Positions 38,595 to 48,086 are shown, counted from the stretch's first letter. The stretch: DNA of 64,000 bases from Rhodococcus oryzae (GCF_005049235.1 NZ_SUMD01000007.1:186001-250000); one strand, 5' to 3'. Notes: generated from the letters alone by a model not told the origin. A program made the numbers and translations.

Positions 38595-39470
38595 ATGAAG
38601 TTCACCGTAGGCATCGCGATGAGTCCGCTCGACCAACTCATCCCGCTCGCGCAGACCGCGGAGGAGTGCGGGTTCGCCAATATCGCCCTGCCGGACTCGT
38701 TGTTCTACATGGAGACGGCGGCGGCGGACTACCCGTACACCCCCGACGGCTCCCGGATGTGGAACGCCGAGACGCCGTGGGTGGATCCACTGATCGCGGC
38801 CGCGGCTCTCGGCGCGGCCACCTCCACCATCGGCTTCTACACGAACGTGCTCAAGCTGGGGTCCCGGAACCCGCTGCTGCTCGCGCGGCAGGTCGGGTCC
38901 GTGGCGAACCTGACCGGGAACCGGTTCGGTTTCGGCGTCGGGATCGGTTGGGCTCCTGAGGAGTTCGAGTGGTGCGGCGTGCCGTTCAAGAAGCGCGGCG
39001 CCCGCGTCGACGAGATGATCGAGATCATCAAGCTGACCCTCGCGGGCGGCATGGTCGAGTTCCACGGGGAGTTCTACGACTTCGATCGGCTGCAGATCAG
39101 TCCCGCACCGAGCAAGCCGGTGCCGTTCTACGTCGGCGGTCACACCGACGTGGCGCTTCGCCGGGCGGCCCGGGTGGGCGACGGCTGGACCTCCGCGATG
39201 ATGAAGTTCAAGGACCTGGTCGAGACGAAGCGCAAGCTCGACGATCTGCGGGCCGAATACGGCCGCGCGGACGAGCCTTTCGAGTTGCAGGCAGTGTGCA
39301 TCGATCGCTTCGGCAAGGATGGCTACGCCGAACTCGCTGGCGCGGGCATCACCGATTCCATCGTGGTGCCGTGGATCTTCGACGGTATTCCCTTCGACGG
39401 CCCGCTCGAGGCGAAGCAGGATTCGCTGCGCAAGTTCGCGGCCGACCACATCGCGGGAGGAGCGTCATGA
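38595..39470 (+). CDS. LLM-class F420-dependent oxidoreductase
   Basis: 291 residues, luciferase-like fold. MKFTVGIAMSPLDQLIPLAQ opens it; GFYTNVLKLGSRNPLLLARQ (about 77-96) and NRFGFGVGIGWAPEEFEWCG (about 109-128) are the cofactor-binding segments of TIGR03619-type F420 enzymes. It is the second LLM gene of this regulon and follows ltp3 on the same strand, so a steroid side-chain redox step is likely. The exact substrate is unknown. TAGGAG lies about 8 nt upstream of the ATG. The next gene overlaps its stop by 4 nt. Confidence 0.82.
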   Translation: MKFTVGIAMSPLDQLIPLAQTAEECGFANIALPDSLFYMETAAADYPYTPDGSRMWNAETPWVDPLIAAAALGAATSTIGFYTNVLKLGSRNPLLLARQVGSVANLTGNRFGFGVGIGWAPEEFEWCGVPFKKRGARVDEMIEIIKLTLAGGMVEFHGEFYDFDRLQISPAPSKPVPFYVGGHTDVALRRAARVGDGWTSAMMKFKDLVETKRKLDDLRAEYGRADEPFELQAVCIDRFGKDGYAELAGAGITDSIVVPWIFDGIPFDGPLEAKQDSLRKFAADHIAGGAS

Positions 39471-39886
39471 CCGAGACCGCGACGGAGCACCCCGTCCGGA
39501 TCGCGTCGCGCGCGTCCCAGTCCGCCGCGAGCGGCAGGCGCAAGGAGGAGTGGCTGGCCCTGTTCGCGGAAGACGGTTGGGTCGAGGACCCGGTCGGCCC
39601 TTCGGGTTTCGATCCCGAGGGCAAGGGTCACCACGGCCGGGAGGCGATCGCCCGCTTCTACGACATGACCATCGCGAACACCGAGTCACTCGTCTTCGAC
39701 ATCAGGGACACCCTGCAGTGTGGTGACGAGATGGTGTACATCGGCAGCATCCGGTCCGTCCTGGCCGGCAACCAGATCGATGCCGAGGGAGTGTTCATCT
39801 ACCGGGTCAACGACGAGGGCAAGCTGCAGTCGATTCGGGCCTTCTGGGAGGTCGACCGGGCGATGAAGACGCTCGTCAAGCTGTAG
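39467..39886 (+). CDS. SnoaL/NTF2-like protein (ketosteroid-isomerase fold)
   Basis: 139 residues starting in an ATGA overlap with the LLM gene, with GGGAGGAG upstream. The fold family is seen from KEEWLALFAEDGWVEDPVGPSGFDPEGKG followed by REAIARFYD and a C-terminal RAFWEVDRAM. This NTF2-like family includes ketosteroid Delta5-isomerases and small dehydratases or cyclases. The Asp and Tyr expected of a true isomerase cannot be placed with certainty. A sterol Delta5-3-ketone isomerase or an aid to the LLM enzyme are both possible. It is the last gene of the DUF35-ltp4-ltp3-LLM-SnoaL unit, ended by a hairpin. Confidence 0.75.
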   Translation: MTETATEHPVRIASRASQSAASGRRKEEWLALFAEDGWVEDPVGPSGFDPEGKGHHGREAIARFYDMTIANTESLVFDIRDTLQCGDEMVYIGSIRSVLAGNQIDAEGVFIYRVNDEGKLQSIRAFWEVDRAMKTLVKL

Positions 39887-39901
39887 TACGCACGAACGCC
39901 G

Positions 39902-39938
39902 AAAGGACCGCACCTCGTAAATCGAGGTGCGGTCCTTT
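39902..39938 (+). terminator. Hairpin after the SnoaL-like gene
   Basis: Perfect 16-bp arms (39902-39917, 39923-39938) around TAAAT, ending in CCTTTGCGTTT. It closes the ltp operon. Confidence 0.85.
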
Positions 39939-39992
39939 GCGTTTCACGGCAGGGTTGGGCCGACGGCAGGCGATCGGAAGGATGACATTTCA

Positions 39993-40595
39993 GTGCAGAG
40001 GCAATCGGAGGATCTCCGGATCTGTTTCATCGGCGACTCCTTCGTCGCGGGTGTCGACGACGAGACCGCGCTCGGCTGGACCGGCAGGCTGCTGGCCCGC
40101 AGCGCGCAGACGGGACGACCGGCCACCGGATACAACCTGGGGATCCGACGCAACACCTCGACCGACATCCGGGTACGGCTGCGCGACGAGATCGAGCGCC
40201 GCAGGCCCGCGGACACGGAGCTGCGGCTGGTGTTCTCCTTCGGGGTCAACGACGCGACCGCCACGGACGACGGCCCTCGGGTCCCGGCCGCGACCTCTCG
40301 GGAGAACCTGATCGACTGCCTCGACGCCGCCGCGGGCGCACCGGTCCTCTTCGTCGGGCCGCCGCCCGTGCACGACGAGGAGCACAACCGTCGGATCCTC
40401 TTGCTCAACAATGATTTTCGCGACATCTGCGATACGCGGGGCTGCGCCTTCGTCGACGTCTTCACCGCGTTGGAGACGCACGAGGTCTGGCGCAGGCAGG
40501 TGCGCGACGGCGACGGCGCCCACCCGCGATCCGAGGGCTACACGGCCCTGTTCGAACTCGTGGCACCCGCCTGGGACGGCTGGCTGCGCCGCTGA
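39993..40595 (+). CDS. SGNH/GDSL-type esterase
   Basis: 200 residues. The four SGNH blocks are visible: CFIGDSFVAG (nucleophile Ser) near residue 12-21, an RNTSTDIR block with Asn, GVNDAT (Asn), and DGAHPRSEGY with the Asp-x-x-His pair near 174-183. No signal peptide is apparent, so it is probably cytoplasmic. I chose the GTG at 39993 because GGAAGGA precedes it; a longer frame would begin inside the upstream terminator. Hairpins on both sides make it a separate transcription unit inside the sterol cluster. It could hydrolyse a steroid ester, lactone or thioester, but this is a guess. Confidence 0.78.
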   Translation: MQRQSEDLRICFIGDSFVAGVDDETALGWTGRLLARSAQTGRPATGYNLGIRRNTSTDIRVRLRDEIERRRPADTELRLVFSFGVNDATATDDGPRVPAATSRENLIDCLDAAAGAPVLFVGPPPVHDEEHNRRILLLNNDFRDICDTRGCAFVDVFTALETHEVWRRQVRDGDGAHPRSEGYTALFELVAPAWDGWLRR

Positions 40596-40614
40596 GGGCC
40601 GCCGGGAACGAAAA

Positions 40615-40653
40615 CGGCAGCGCCGGCGCGGGGTGACCGCGCCGGCGCTGCCG
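40615..40653. terminator. Bidirectional hairpin between SGNH gene and cyp125
   Basis: Perfect 17-bp GC-rich arms (40615-40631, 40637-40653) around GGTGA, between convergent genes. Confidence 0.85.
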
Positions 40654-40678
40654 GATGGTGCAGGTGGATCGACCGGAC

Positions 40679-41929
40679 CTAGTGGTCGACCGGGCAACCG
40701 CCGGTCTTGTAGTCGACCTGGTACTCCTTGATGCCGTTGAGCCAGCCGGACCGCAGGCGGCGGGTCGCGCCGACCTCGGTGATGTCCGGGAGGAAGTCCG
40801 CGATCGCGTTGAAGATCAGGTCGATCTCCATACGGGCCAGGTTGGCGCCGAGGCAGTAGTGGGCGCCGGTTCCGCCGAAGGACAGGTGCGGGTTCGGGTC
40901 GCGGAGGATGTCGAACTTCTCCGGGTTCTCGAACACCTCCTCGTCGAAGTTCGCCGACACGTAGTTCATCACCACGCGCTGGCCCTTCTTGATCGCCACA
41001 CCACCGATCTCGGTGTCCTCGAGCGCGGTGCGCTGGAAGGCGGCGACCGGGGTGGCCCAACGAATGATCTCGTCGGCCGTGGTCTTCGGACGCTCCTTCT
41101 TGTACAGCTCCCACTGCTCGGGGTTGTCCATGAAGGCCTTCATGCCGTGCGTGGTGGCGTTGCGAGTGGTCTCGTTGCCTGCCACCGCGAGCACGATCAC
41201 GAAGAAGCCGAACTCCTCCGGGCTGAGCTCGTCGCCGTCGACGTCCGCCTCGATGAGCGTGGTGACGAGGTCGTCGCCCGGGTTCGCCTTGCGCGCCTCG
41301 GCCAGCTGGTACGCGTAGCCGAGGATCTCCATCGACGCGGCAGCCGGATCGATGTCGGCGAACTCGGGATCGTCGTACGAGGTCATCTGGTTGGACCACT
41401 CGAAGACCTTGCCGCGGTCTTCCTGCGGCACGCCGATGAGCTCGGCGATGGCCTGCAGCGGCAGCTCCGCCGCGACCTGGGTGACGAAGTCGCCGCTACC
41501 CTCCGCAGCGGCAGCCTTGACGATGGACTCGGCGCGGTCGCGCAGCTCTTCCTTGATCCCGTTGATCGCGCGGGGGGTGAAGCCGCGGGAGACCAGCTTG
41601 CGCAGCTTGGTGTGCTCCGGCGCGTCCTTGTTCAGGAGCACGAAGCGCTGCAGTTCGATCTGCTCGCGCTTCATGTCATCGGCGAAGCGCGGGATGGCGG
41701 TGTTCTCCCAGGTGGAGAACACGTCGCGCATCGACACGTCGCGGATGTCCTCGTGACGGGTGACCAACCAGTAGCCACCGTCGTTGAATCCGCCGACACC
41801 GTCGGGCTGCTCGACCCAGTACACCGGCTCGGCCTTGCGGACCTCGGCGAGTTCTTCCACCGGCAGCCGGTGCGCGTAGATATCGGGGTCCGTAAAGTCG
41901 AATCCCGCGGGAATGTTGGGCTGTGCCAC
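40679..41929 (-). CDS. cyp125: Cytochrome P450 CYP125, sterol C26-hydroxylase
   Basis: 416 residues from a GTG start with AGGAG 6 nt upstream; the frame extends further back but that part overlaps the operator. Signatures: FDFTDPDIYAHRLPVEELA near the N-terminus (CYP125-like), I-helix VAGNETTRNA, ExxR in EIIRWATPVAAF, heme loop FGGTGAHYCLGANLARME with Cys near 359. CYP125 oxidises cholest-4-en-3-one (or cholesterol) at C26 to the acid, the first step of side-chain removal, using ferredoxin-borne electrons. The KstR palindrome 40 nt upstream is a perfect match. Divergent from fadA5, as in Rv3545c/Rv3546. Confidence 0.93.
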   Translation of the reverse strand: MAQPNIPAGFDFTDPDIYAHRLPVEELAEVRKAEPVYWVEQPDGVGGFNDGGYWLVTRHEDIRDVSMRDVFSTWENTAIPRFADDMKREQIELQRFVLLNKDAPEHTKLRKLVSRGFTPRAINGIKEELRDRAESIVKAAAAEGSGDFVTQVAAELPLQAIAELIGVPQEDRGKVFEWSNQMTSYDDPEFADIDPAAASMEILGYAYQLAEARKANPGDDLVTTLIEADVDGDELSPEEFGFFVIVLAVAGNETTRNATTHGMKAFMDNPEQWELYKKERPKTTADEIIRWATPVAAFQRTALEDTEIGGVAIKKGQRVVMNYVSANFDEEVFENPEKFDILRDPNPHLSFGGTGAHYCLGANLARMEIDLIFNAIADFLPDITEVGATRRLRSGWLNGIKEYQVDYKTGGCPVDH

Positions 41930-41968
41930 TGTTGTCTCCTGCCATCGCGATCGGCGCCGCGCGTGATG

Positions 41969-41982
41969 TGGAACACGTTCTA
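41969..41982. promoter_or_regulatory. KstR-type operator of cyp125
   Basis: TGGAACACGTTCTA is a full match to TnnAACnnGTTnnA, centred about 46 nt upstream of the cyp125 start. Confidence 0.82.
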
Positions 41983-42057
41983 CAAAGATTGAAGCATAGA
42001 GCTTCGATCGGGGAAAGACTAGGCAAAGAACTGGGCCCATTCTCCTTGCTCAAAGGG

Positions 42058-42071
42058 GAGAACCTGTTCTA
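42058..42071. promoter_or_regulatory. KstR-type operator of fadA5
   Basis: GAGAACCTGTTCTA matches except at the first base. It ends 31 nt before the fadA5 GTG and overlaps TACTTT (42070-42075), a plausible -10 hexamer that would leave a ~20-nt leader carrying AAGGAG. Confidence 0.78.
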
Positions 42072-42081
42072 CTTTTTGTAG

Positions 42082-43738
<1,657 letters not shown>

Positions 43739-43845
43739 CAATTGTGGGCCCGTTGACAGACAATCTGGGGGGAGCCCGCAGGATTGCCCATCCGGCAGGT
43801 GCGTGCTCCGCGCTGTTGCACCTCAACGGATAGGGAGATTTCGTC

Positions 43846-44517
43846 ATGACGGCTGGCCCCCAAGATCAGATCCTGGACCGACGCGAACTCGCCTCGGCGC
43901 TCCTGCGGGCGCTCGAAATGCGGCACGAGGTCCTCGATGCCATCGTCGACAGTGACGACCACGCCGCCGCCGTACGCAATGTGAGCACGCTCCTCGAGAC
44001 GACCGAGGACAACGCGAATGCGGTGCTGGGCCTGCAGCTCGGGCGCCTGACCAGGCTCGAGCGCGACCACCTCCGCGACGAGGTGACCAACCTGGACGCG
44101 ACGCTGAAGTGGCTGCCGGAACAGCGCCCCTTCAGCACCGGCACGAACGTGCGGCTGCGCCCGTTCACCTACAACGACGAGGACGCGGAGCTCTACCGGC
44201 GGCGCTCCGCCGAGCAGCTCGACGCCGACGGCACGCCGTGGCCTGCGGACCGCATCGAGGAGGAGCGCCGGGCAGGCCTGAACCGGGTCGACGAGGAGAT
44301 CGCGGCGTGGTTCGTCGCGGAGAACACCAGCGGCGACCGGCCGGAGTGCGTCGGGCTCGTCTTCGGCGAACTACACGAAGGCGAGGTGGACCTCGCGGTG
44401 TGGGTCGCGCCCGAGGCGCGCAAGCAGGGCTACGGCACTGCCGTGATCAAGCTGTCGCGGCCGGAGCTCGCCGCCTACTTCCCCGGCACGACGGTCATCG
44501 TCCGCTCCCCCGTCTAG
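43846..44517 (+). CDS. GNAT-type acetyltransferase domain fused to a GyrA-like coiled-coil segment
   Basis: 223 residues in two parts. Residues about 12-88 (LRALEMRHEVLDAIVDSDDH, later AVLGLQLGRLTRLERDHLRDE) closely follow the pattern of the GyrA/ParC tower coiled-coil, where the family reads like LDxIDxVIxxIR then QAILDMQLRRLxxLE. Residues about 100-215 look like a GNAT acetyltransferase: RLRPFTYNDEDAELYRRRSA, then WVAPEARKQGYGTAVIKL with the Q/RxxGxG acetyl-CoA loop. AGGGAG lies 7 nt before the ATG. It is unrelated to sterol genes and sits between the KstR and KstR2 parts of the cluster, followed by a palindromic repeat. Function unknown. Confidence 0.7.
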   Translation: MTAGPQDQILDRRELASALLRALEMRHEVLDAIVDSDDHAAAVRNVSTLLETTEDNANAVLGLQLGRLTRLERDHLRDEVTNLDATLKWLPEQRPFSTGTNVRLRPFTYNDEDAELYRRRSAEQLDADGTPWPADRIEEERRAGLNRVDEEIAAWFVAENTSGDRPECVGLVFGELHEGEVDLAVWVAPEARKQGYGTAVIKLSRPELAAYFPGTTVIVRSPV

Positions 44518-44525
44518 GCGCTTCG

Positions 44526-44575
44526 CGCCTGTGCGCGGTTGACGAGTCCACAGACTCGTCAACCGCGCACAGGCG
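44526..44575. repeat. 22-bp-arm palindromic repeat, copy 1 (also likely terminator)
   Basis: Perfect arms 44526-44547 and 44554-44575 with loop CCACAG. The arm core GTGCGCGGTTGACGAGT recurs in copy 2 at 53691. It stands between convergent genes and can end both transcripts. Confidence 0.88.
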
Positions 44576-44585
44576 GCGGAGCTGC

Positions 44586-45500
44586 CTACGCCCCGTAGAC
44601 CGGGGTGGGGGTCTCCGCCTTCTCGAGCAGGTCGGCCACGACGGGGCCGATCTCCTTCGGATCCCAGCGCTCGCCCTTATCCTGCATGGGGCCGTGCCGC
44701 CAGCCCTCGGCGACGGTGATCTTGCCGCCCTCGACCTCGAAGACCCGGCCGCTGACGTCCTTCGACTCGGCGCTGCCCAGCCAGACCACCAGCGGAGAGA
44801 TGTTCTCCGGCGCCATCGCGTCGAAGCCCTCCTCCGGAGCGGCCATCGCCTCGGCCATCGCGCCGCCCGCGCCCACCGTCATCCGGGTGCGCGCCGCGGG
44901 AGCGATCGCGTTGACGGAGACGCCGTAGTTCTTCAGCTCGGCGGCGGCCTGGATGGTCATCTCCGCGATGCCGGCCTTGGCGGCCGCGTAGTTGCCCTGA
45001 CCGATGCTGCCCTGCAGGCCGGCGCCCGAGCTGGTGTTGATGATCCGCGCGTCCACCGGACGTCCGGCCTTGGACTCGGCGCGCCAGTACGCGGCCGCGT
45101 GCCGCAGCGGGGCGAAATGGCCCTTGAGGTGCACCCGGATGACCGAGTCCCACTCCTGCTCGCTCATGCCGACCAGCATCCGGTCGCGCAGGAAGCCCGC
45201 GTTGTTGACCAGCACGTCGAGGCCACCGAAGTTGTCGATGGCAGTCTTGATCAGGTTCTGCGCGCCGTCCCAGTCCGCGACGTCGTCGCCGTTCACCACG
45301 GCCTGCCCGCCCGCGGCGATGATCTCCGCGACAACCTGCTCGCCGGGGCTCTCACCGGTCGCGGTGCCGTCGCCGCCGACGCCGATGTCGTTCACGACGA
45401 CCTTCGCGCCCTCGGCCGCGAATGCCAGCGCGTGCGCCCGTCCGATACCGCGGCCCGCGCCCGTCACGATGACGACGCGACCCTCTACCAATCCACTCAC
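44586..45500 (-). CDS. Short-chain dehydrogenase, Rv3548c type
   Basis: 304 residues from a GTG with GGAGGAG upstream, overlapping the stop of the next SDR (GTGA). NAD-binding TGAGRGIGRAHA near 12-23, NNAG motif (VLVNNAGFLRD), catalytic Ser in INTSSGAG and Tyr-xxx-Lys in NYAAAKAG. A C-terminal extension (about 235-304, ending PTPVYGA) resembles the Hsd4A group, so it may act on a hydroxyacyl-CoA. Rv3548c and Rv3549c belong to the KstR2 set in M. tuberculosis and are linked to C/D-ring breakdown; the step is not assigned. Confidence 0.84.
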   Translation of the reverse strand: MSGLVEGRVVIVTGAGRGIGRAHALAFAAEGAKVVVNDIGVGGDGTATGESPGEQVVAEIIAAGGQAVVNGDDVADWDGAQNLIKTAIDNFGGLDVLVNNAGFLRDRMLVGMSEQEWDSVIRVHLKGHFAPLRHAAAYWRAESKAGRPVDARIINTSSGAGLQGSIGQGNYAAAKAGIAEMTIQAAAELKNYGVSVNAIAPAARTRMTVGAGGAMAEAMAAPEEGFDAMAPENISPLVVWLGSAESKDVSGRVFEVEGGKITVAEGWRHGPMQDKGERWDPKEIGPVVADLLEKAETPTPVYGA

Positions 45501-46297
45501 TTCTGCTCCTCCATCACTGGCTTGTTGGATGTCTCTGCGTCCGACGCCGCCAGGAACGCGGGGCGCTCGCCGCCGCCGTGCACCGTCAGTGTCGAACCGC
45601 TGACGTAGGACGCCAGCGGCGATGCCAGGAAGGTCGCACAGTTCCCGATGTCCTCGGGCCGCGCCATCCGACCCAGCGGGACGGTCTTGCTCACCGCGGC
45701 GAGGCCGTCGGCCCCGCCGTAGTGCAGGTGGCTCTGCTCGGTCTCGACCAGGCCGACCACGATCGAGTTCACCCGGACCTTCGGCGCCCACTCCACCGCG
45801 AGGCTGGTCGCCAGGCTGTCGATGCCTGCCTTGGCGGCGCCGTAGGCGGCGGTCCCTGGCGACGGGCGGCTGCCGCTGACGCTGCTGATCATCACGATCG
45901 AGCCGCCGGTGTCCTGCTTCTGCATGACGGCGTTCGCGATCTGCGAGATCAGGAGCGGGGCGAGCAGGTTGAGCTCGACGATCTTCGAGTGGAAGCGGGG
46001 GCTCGCGTCCGCGGCCAGGGCGTAGGGCGCCCCGCCCGCGTTGTTGACGACGGCGTCGAGGCGGCCGTGCGTGGCGACGATCGAGTCGATCATCGACTGC
46101 ACCTGCTCGGCGTCGCGCAGGTCGCAGGAGATGAACTCCACGCCCCGGCCGTCCACCTCGATCGGCTCGTCGGCCGGCCGTCGCGCGCAGGTCACCACCG
46201 TGGCGCCCGCGCGCAGAAACGCGCGGCTGATGCCCGCACCCACGCCGCGCACTCCGCCGGTGACCAGCACCACGCTGCCGTCAAGACCTAGATCCAC
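45497..46297 (-). CDS. Short-chain dehydrogenase, Rv3549c type
   Basis: 266 residues. I chose the GTG at 46297 because GGAGG is 5 nt upstream; a GTG four codons earlier overlaps that site. Rossmann motif TGGVRGVGAGISR near 14-26, NNAGGAPYALAAD, catalytic Ser in MISSVSGSRP and Tyr-xxx-Lys in AYGAAKAGID, and a terminal GSTLTVHGGGERP. It is the first gene of a two-gene unit with the Rv3548c-like SDR, reading away from echA20 across a KstR2-type palindrome, as in M. tuberculosis. It probably oxidises a hydroxyl on a C/D-ring CoA intermediate. Confidence 0.85.
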   Translation of the reverse strand: MDLGLDGSVVLVTGGVRGVGAGISRAFLRAGATVVTCARRPADEPIEVDGRGVEFISCDLRDAEQVQSMIDSIVATHGRLDAVVNNAGGAPYALAADASPRFHSKIVELNLLAPLLISQIANAVMQKQDTGGSIVMISSVSGSRPSPGTAAYGAAKAGIDSLATSLAVEWAPKVRVNSIVVGLVETEQSHLHYGGADGLAAVSKTVPLGRMARPEDIGNCATFLASPLASYVSGSTLTVHGGGERPAFLAASDAETSNKPVMEEQK

Positions 46298-46385
46298 CAG
46301 TACCTCCACTGTCAGGGATTCTCTGCGGGTCGGGGGTCATCCGCCGAAAAGCGAACTCCAGCCCGACCCGCAGGTGTGCTAACTT

Positions 46386-46403
46386 ACCAAGCAATCGCTT
46401 GGT
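46386..46403. promoter_or_regulatory. KstR2-type palindrome between the SDR pair and echA20
   Basis: Perfect arms ACCAAGC and GCTTGGT separated by AATC. It lies between divergent operons whose M. tuberculosis counterparts are under KstR2. Confidence 0.78.
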
Positions 46404-46428
46404 TTGGCGACCTACCTAAGGAATCACG

Positions 46429-47199
46429 ATGGGAATCACTTCCAAATCCGATGGGGCCGGCATCACCACGGTCACCGTCGACTACCCGCCGGTGAACGCC
46501 ATCCCGTCTAAGGGATGGTTCGAACTGGCCGACGCCGTCCTCGCGGCGGGCAAGGATCCGAGCACCCATGTGGTGATCCTGCGAGCCGAGGGTCGCGGCT
46601 TCAACGCCGGCGTCGACATCAAGGAGATGCAGGCCACCGAGGGTCACGGCGCCCTGATCGACGCCAACCGCGGCTGCGCGGCGGCATTCTCCGCGGTCTA
46701 CGACTGCGAGGTTCCCGTCGTGGTCGCCGTCAACGGCTTCTGCGTCGGCGGCGGCGTGGGCCTGGTCGGCAACGCCGACGTCATCGTCGCGTCCGACGAC
46801 GCGATCTTCGGCCTTCCCGAGGTCGACCGCGGCGCCCTCGGTGCGGCCACGCACCTGGCCCGCTTGGTCCCCCAGCACATGATGCGCACGCTGTACTACA
46901 CGGCCAAGAACGTCGACGCCCAGACGCTCAAGCACTTCGGCTCCGTGTACGACGTCGTCCCGCGCGCCGAGCTCGACGCGTGCGCACTCAAGATCGCAGG
47001 CGAGATCGCCGCCAAGGACACCCGGGTCATCCGGCGCGCCAAGGAAGCGATCAACCGCATCGACGTGATGGACGTGCACACCAGCTACCGGATCGAGCAG
47101 GGCTTCACGTTCGAGCTGAACCTCGCCGGCGTCGCCGACGAGCACCGCGACGAGTTCGTCGCCACCGGCAAGCCCAAGTCGAACGCCAAAGGGAGCTGA
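46429..47199 (+). CDS. echA20: EchA20, ring-D hydrolase of the crotonase family (HIEC-CoA hydrolase)
   Basis: 256 residues, crotonase fold: VILRAEGRGFNAGVDIKEMQ (about 48-67) and VNGFCVGGGVGLVGNADVIV (about 102-121). EchA20 in M. tuberculosis opens the last cyclopentanone ring of HIEC-CoA by hydrolysis, unlike ordinary enoyl-CoA hydratases. AAGGAATCACG precedes the ATG. It is the first gene of echA20-ipdA-ipdB-ipdC, an order identical to Rv3550-Rv3553, downstream of a KstR2-type palindrome. Confidence 0.9.
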   Translation: MGITSKSDGAGITTVTVDYPPVNAIPSKGWFELADAVLAAGKDPSTHVVILRAEGRGFNAGVDIKEMQATEGHGALIDANRGCAAAFSAVYDCEVPVVVAVNGFCVGGGVGLVGNADVIVASDDAIFGLPEVDRGALGAATHLARLVPQHMMRTLYYTAKNVDAQTLKHFGSVYDVVPRAELDACALKIAGEIAAKDTRVIRRAKEAINRIDVMDVHTSYRIEQGFTFELNLAGVADEHRDEFVATGKPKSNAKGS

Positions 47200-47204
47200 C
47201 AACT

Positions 47205-48086
47205 ATGCGTGACAAGAGGATGACGCTCGACGAGGTCGTCGGCGAACTGCGCAGCGGCATGACGATCGGCCTCGGCGGCTGGGGCTCGCGCCGCAAGCCG
47301 ATGGCGTTCGTGCGCGCGATTCTGCGCTCGGACATAAAGGACCTGACCGTCGTCACCTACGGTGGACCCGACCTGGGCCTGCTGTGCTCGGCCGGCAAGG
47401 TCAAGAAGGCCTACTACGGATTCGTCTCGCTCGACTCCGCGCCGTTCTACGACCCCTGGTTCGCCAAGGCCCGCACCACCGGCGCCATCGAGGTCCGCGA
47501 GATGGACGAGGGCATGGTCAAGTGTGGCCTCGAGGCCGCCGCGGCCCGCCTGCCCTTCCTGCCGATCCGCGCAGGCCTCGGCTCGGACGTCCTGAACTTC
47601 TGGGGCGACGAGCTCAAGACCGTCACCTCGCCGTACACCGACGAGTCCGGCAAGGCCGAGACGCTCATCGCGATGCCCGCGCTGAACCTGGATGCGTCGT
47701 TCGTGCACCTGAACCTGGGCGACAAGCACGGCAACGCCGCCTACAACGGCGTCGATCCGTACTTCGACGACCTGTACTGCATGGCCGCCGAGAAGCGCTA
47801 CGTCTCCGTCGAGCGCATCGTCGAGACCGAGGAGCTGGTCAAGGCCGTTCCGCTGCAGCAGCTGATCCTCAACCGCATGATGGTCGACGGCGTCGTGGAG
47901 GCCCCGAACGGCGCCCACTTCACCCTCGCGGGCGAGAGCTACGGCCGCGACGAGAAGTTCCAGCGTCACTACGCGGAGGCCGCCAAGACCCCCGAGTCGT
48001 GGCAGGTCTTCGTCGACACGTACCTGTCCGGCAGCGAGGACGACTACCAGGCCGCCGTCAAGAAGTTCGCAGAGGAGCAGGCATGA
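47205..48086 (+). CDS. ipdA: IpdA, alpha subunit of the COCHEA-CoA ring-C hydrolase
   Basis: 293 residues of the class I CoA-transferase alpha fold. GMTIGLGGWGSRRKPMAFVR near 17-36 is the glycine-rich entry, and YGGPDLGLLCSAGKV and PALNLDASFVHLNLGDKHGN follow. In this family IpdA and IpdB form a heterotetramer that, instead of transferring CoA, hydrolyses the cyclohexenone ring (C ring) of COCHEA-CoA. The ATG at 47205 has GGGAG upstream and lies 5 nt after echA20. Its stop overlaps the ipdB start (ATGA), matching 1:1 subunit supply. Confidence 0.92.
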   Translation: MRDKRMTLDEVVGELRSGMTIGLGGWGSRRKPMAFVRAILRSDIKDLTVVTYGGPDLGLLCSAGKVKKAYYGFVSLDSAPFYDPWFAKARTTGAIEVREMDEGMVKCGLEAAAARLPFLPIRAGLGSDVLNFWGDELKTVTSPYTDESGKAETLIAMPALNLDASFVHLNLGDKHGNAAYNGVDPYFDDLYCMAAEKRYVSVERIVETEELVKAVPLQQLILNRMMVDGVVEAPNGAHFTLAGESYGRDEKFQRHYAEAAKTPESWQVFVDTYLSGSEDDYQAAVKKFAEEQA

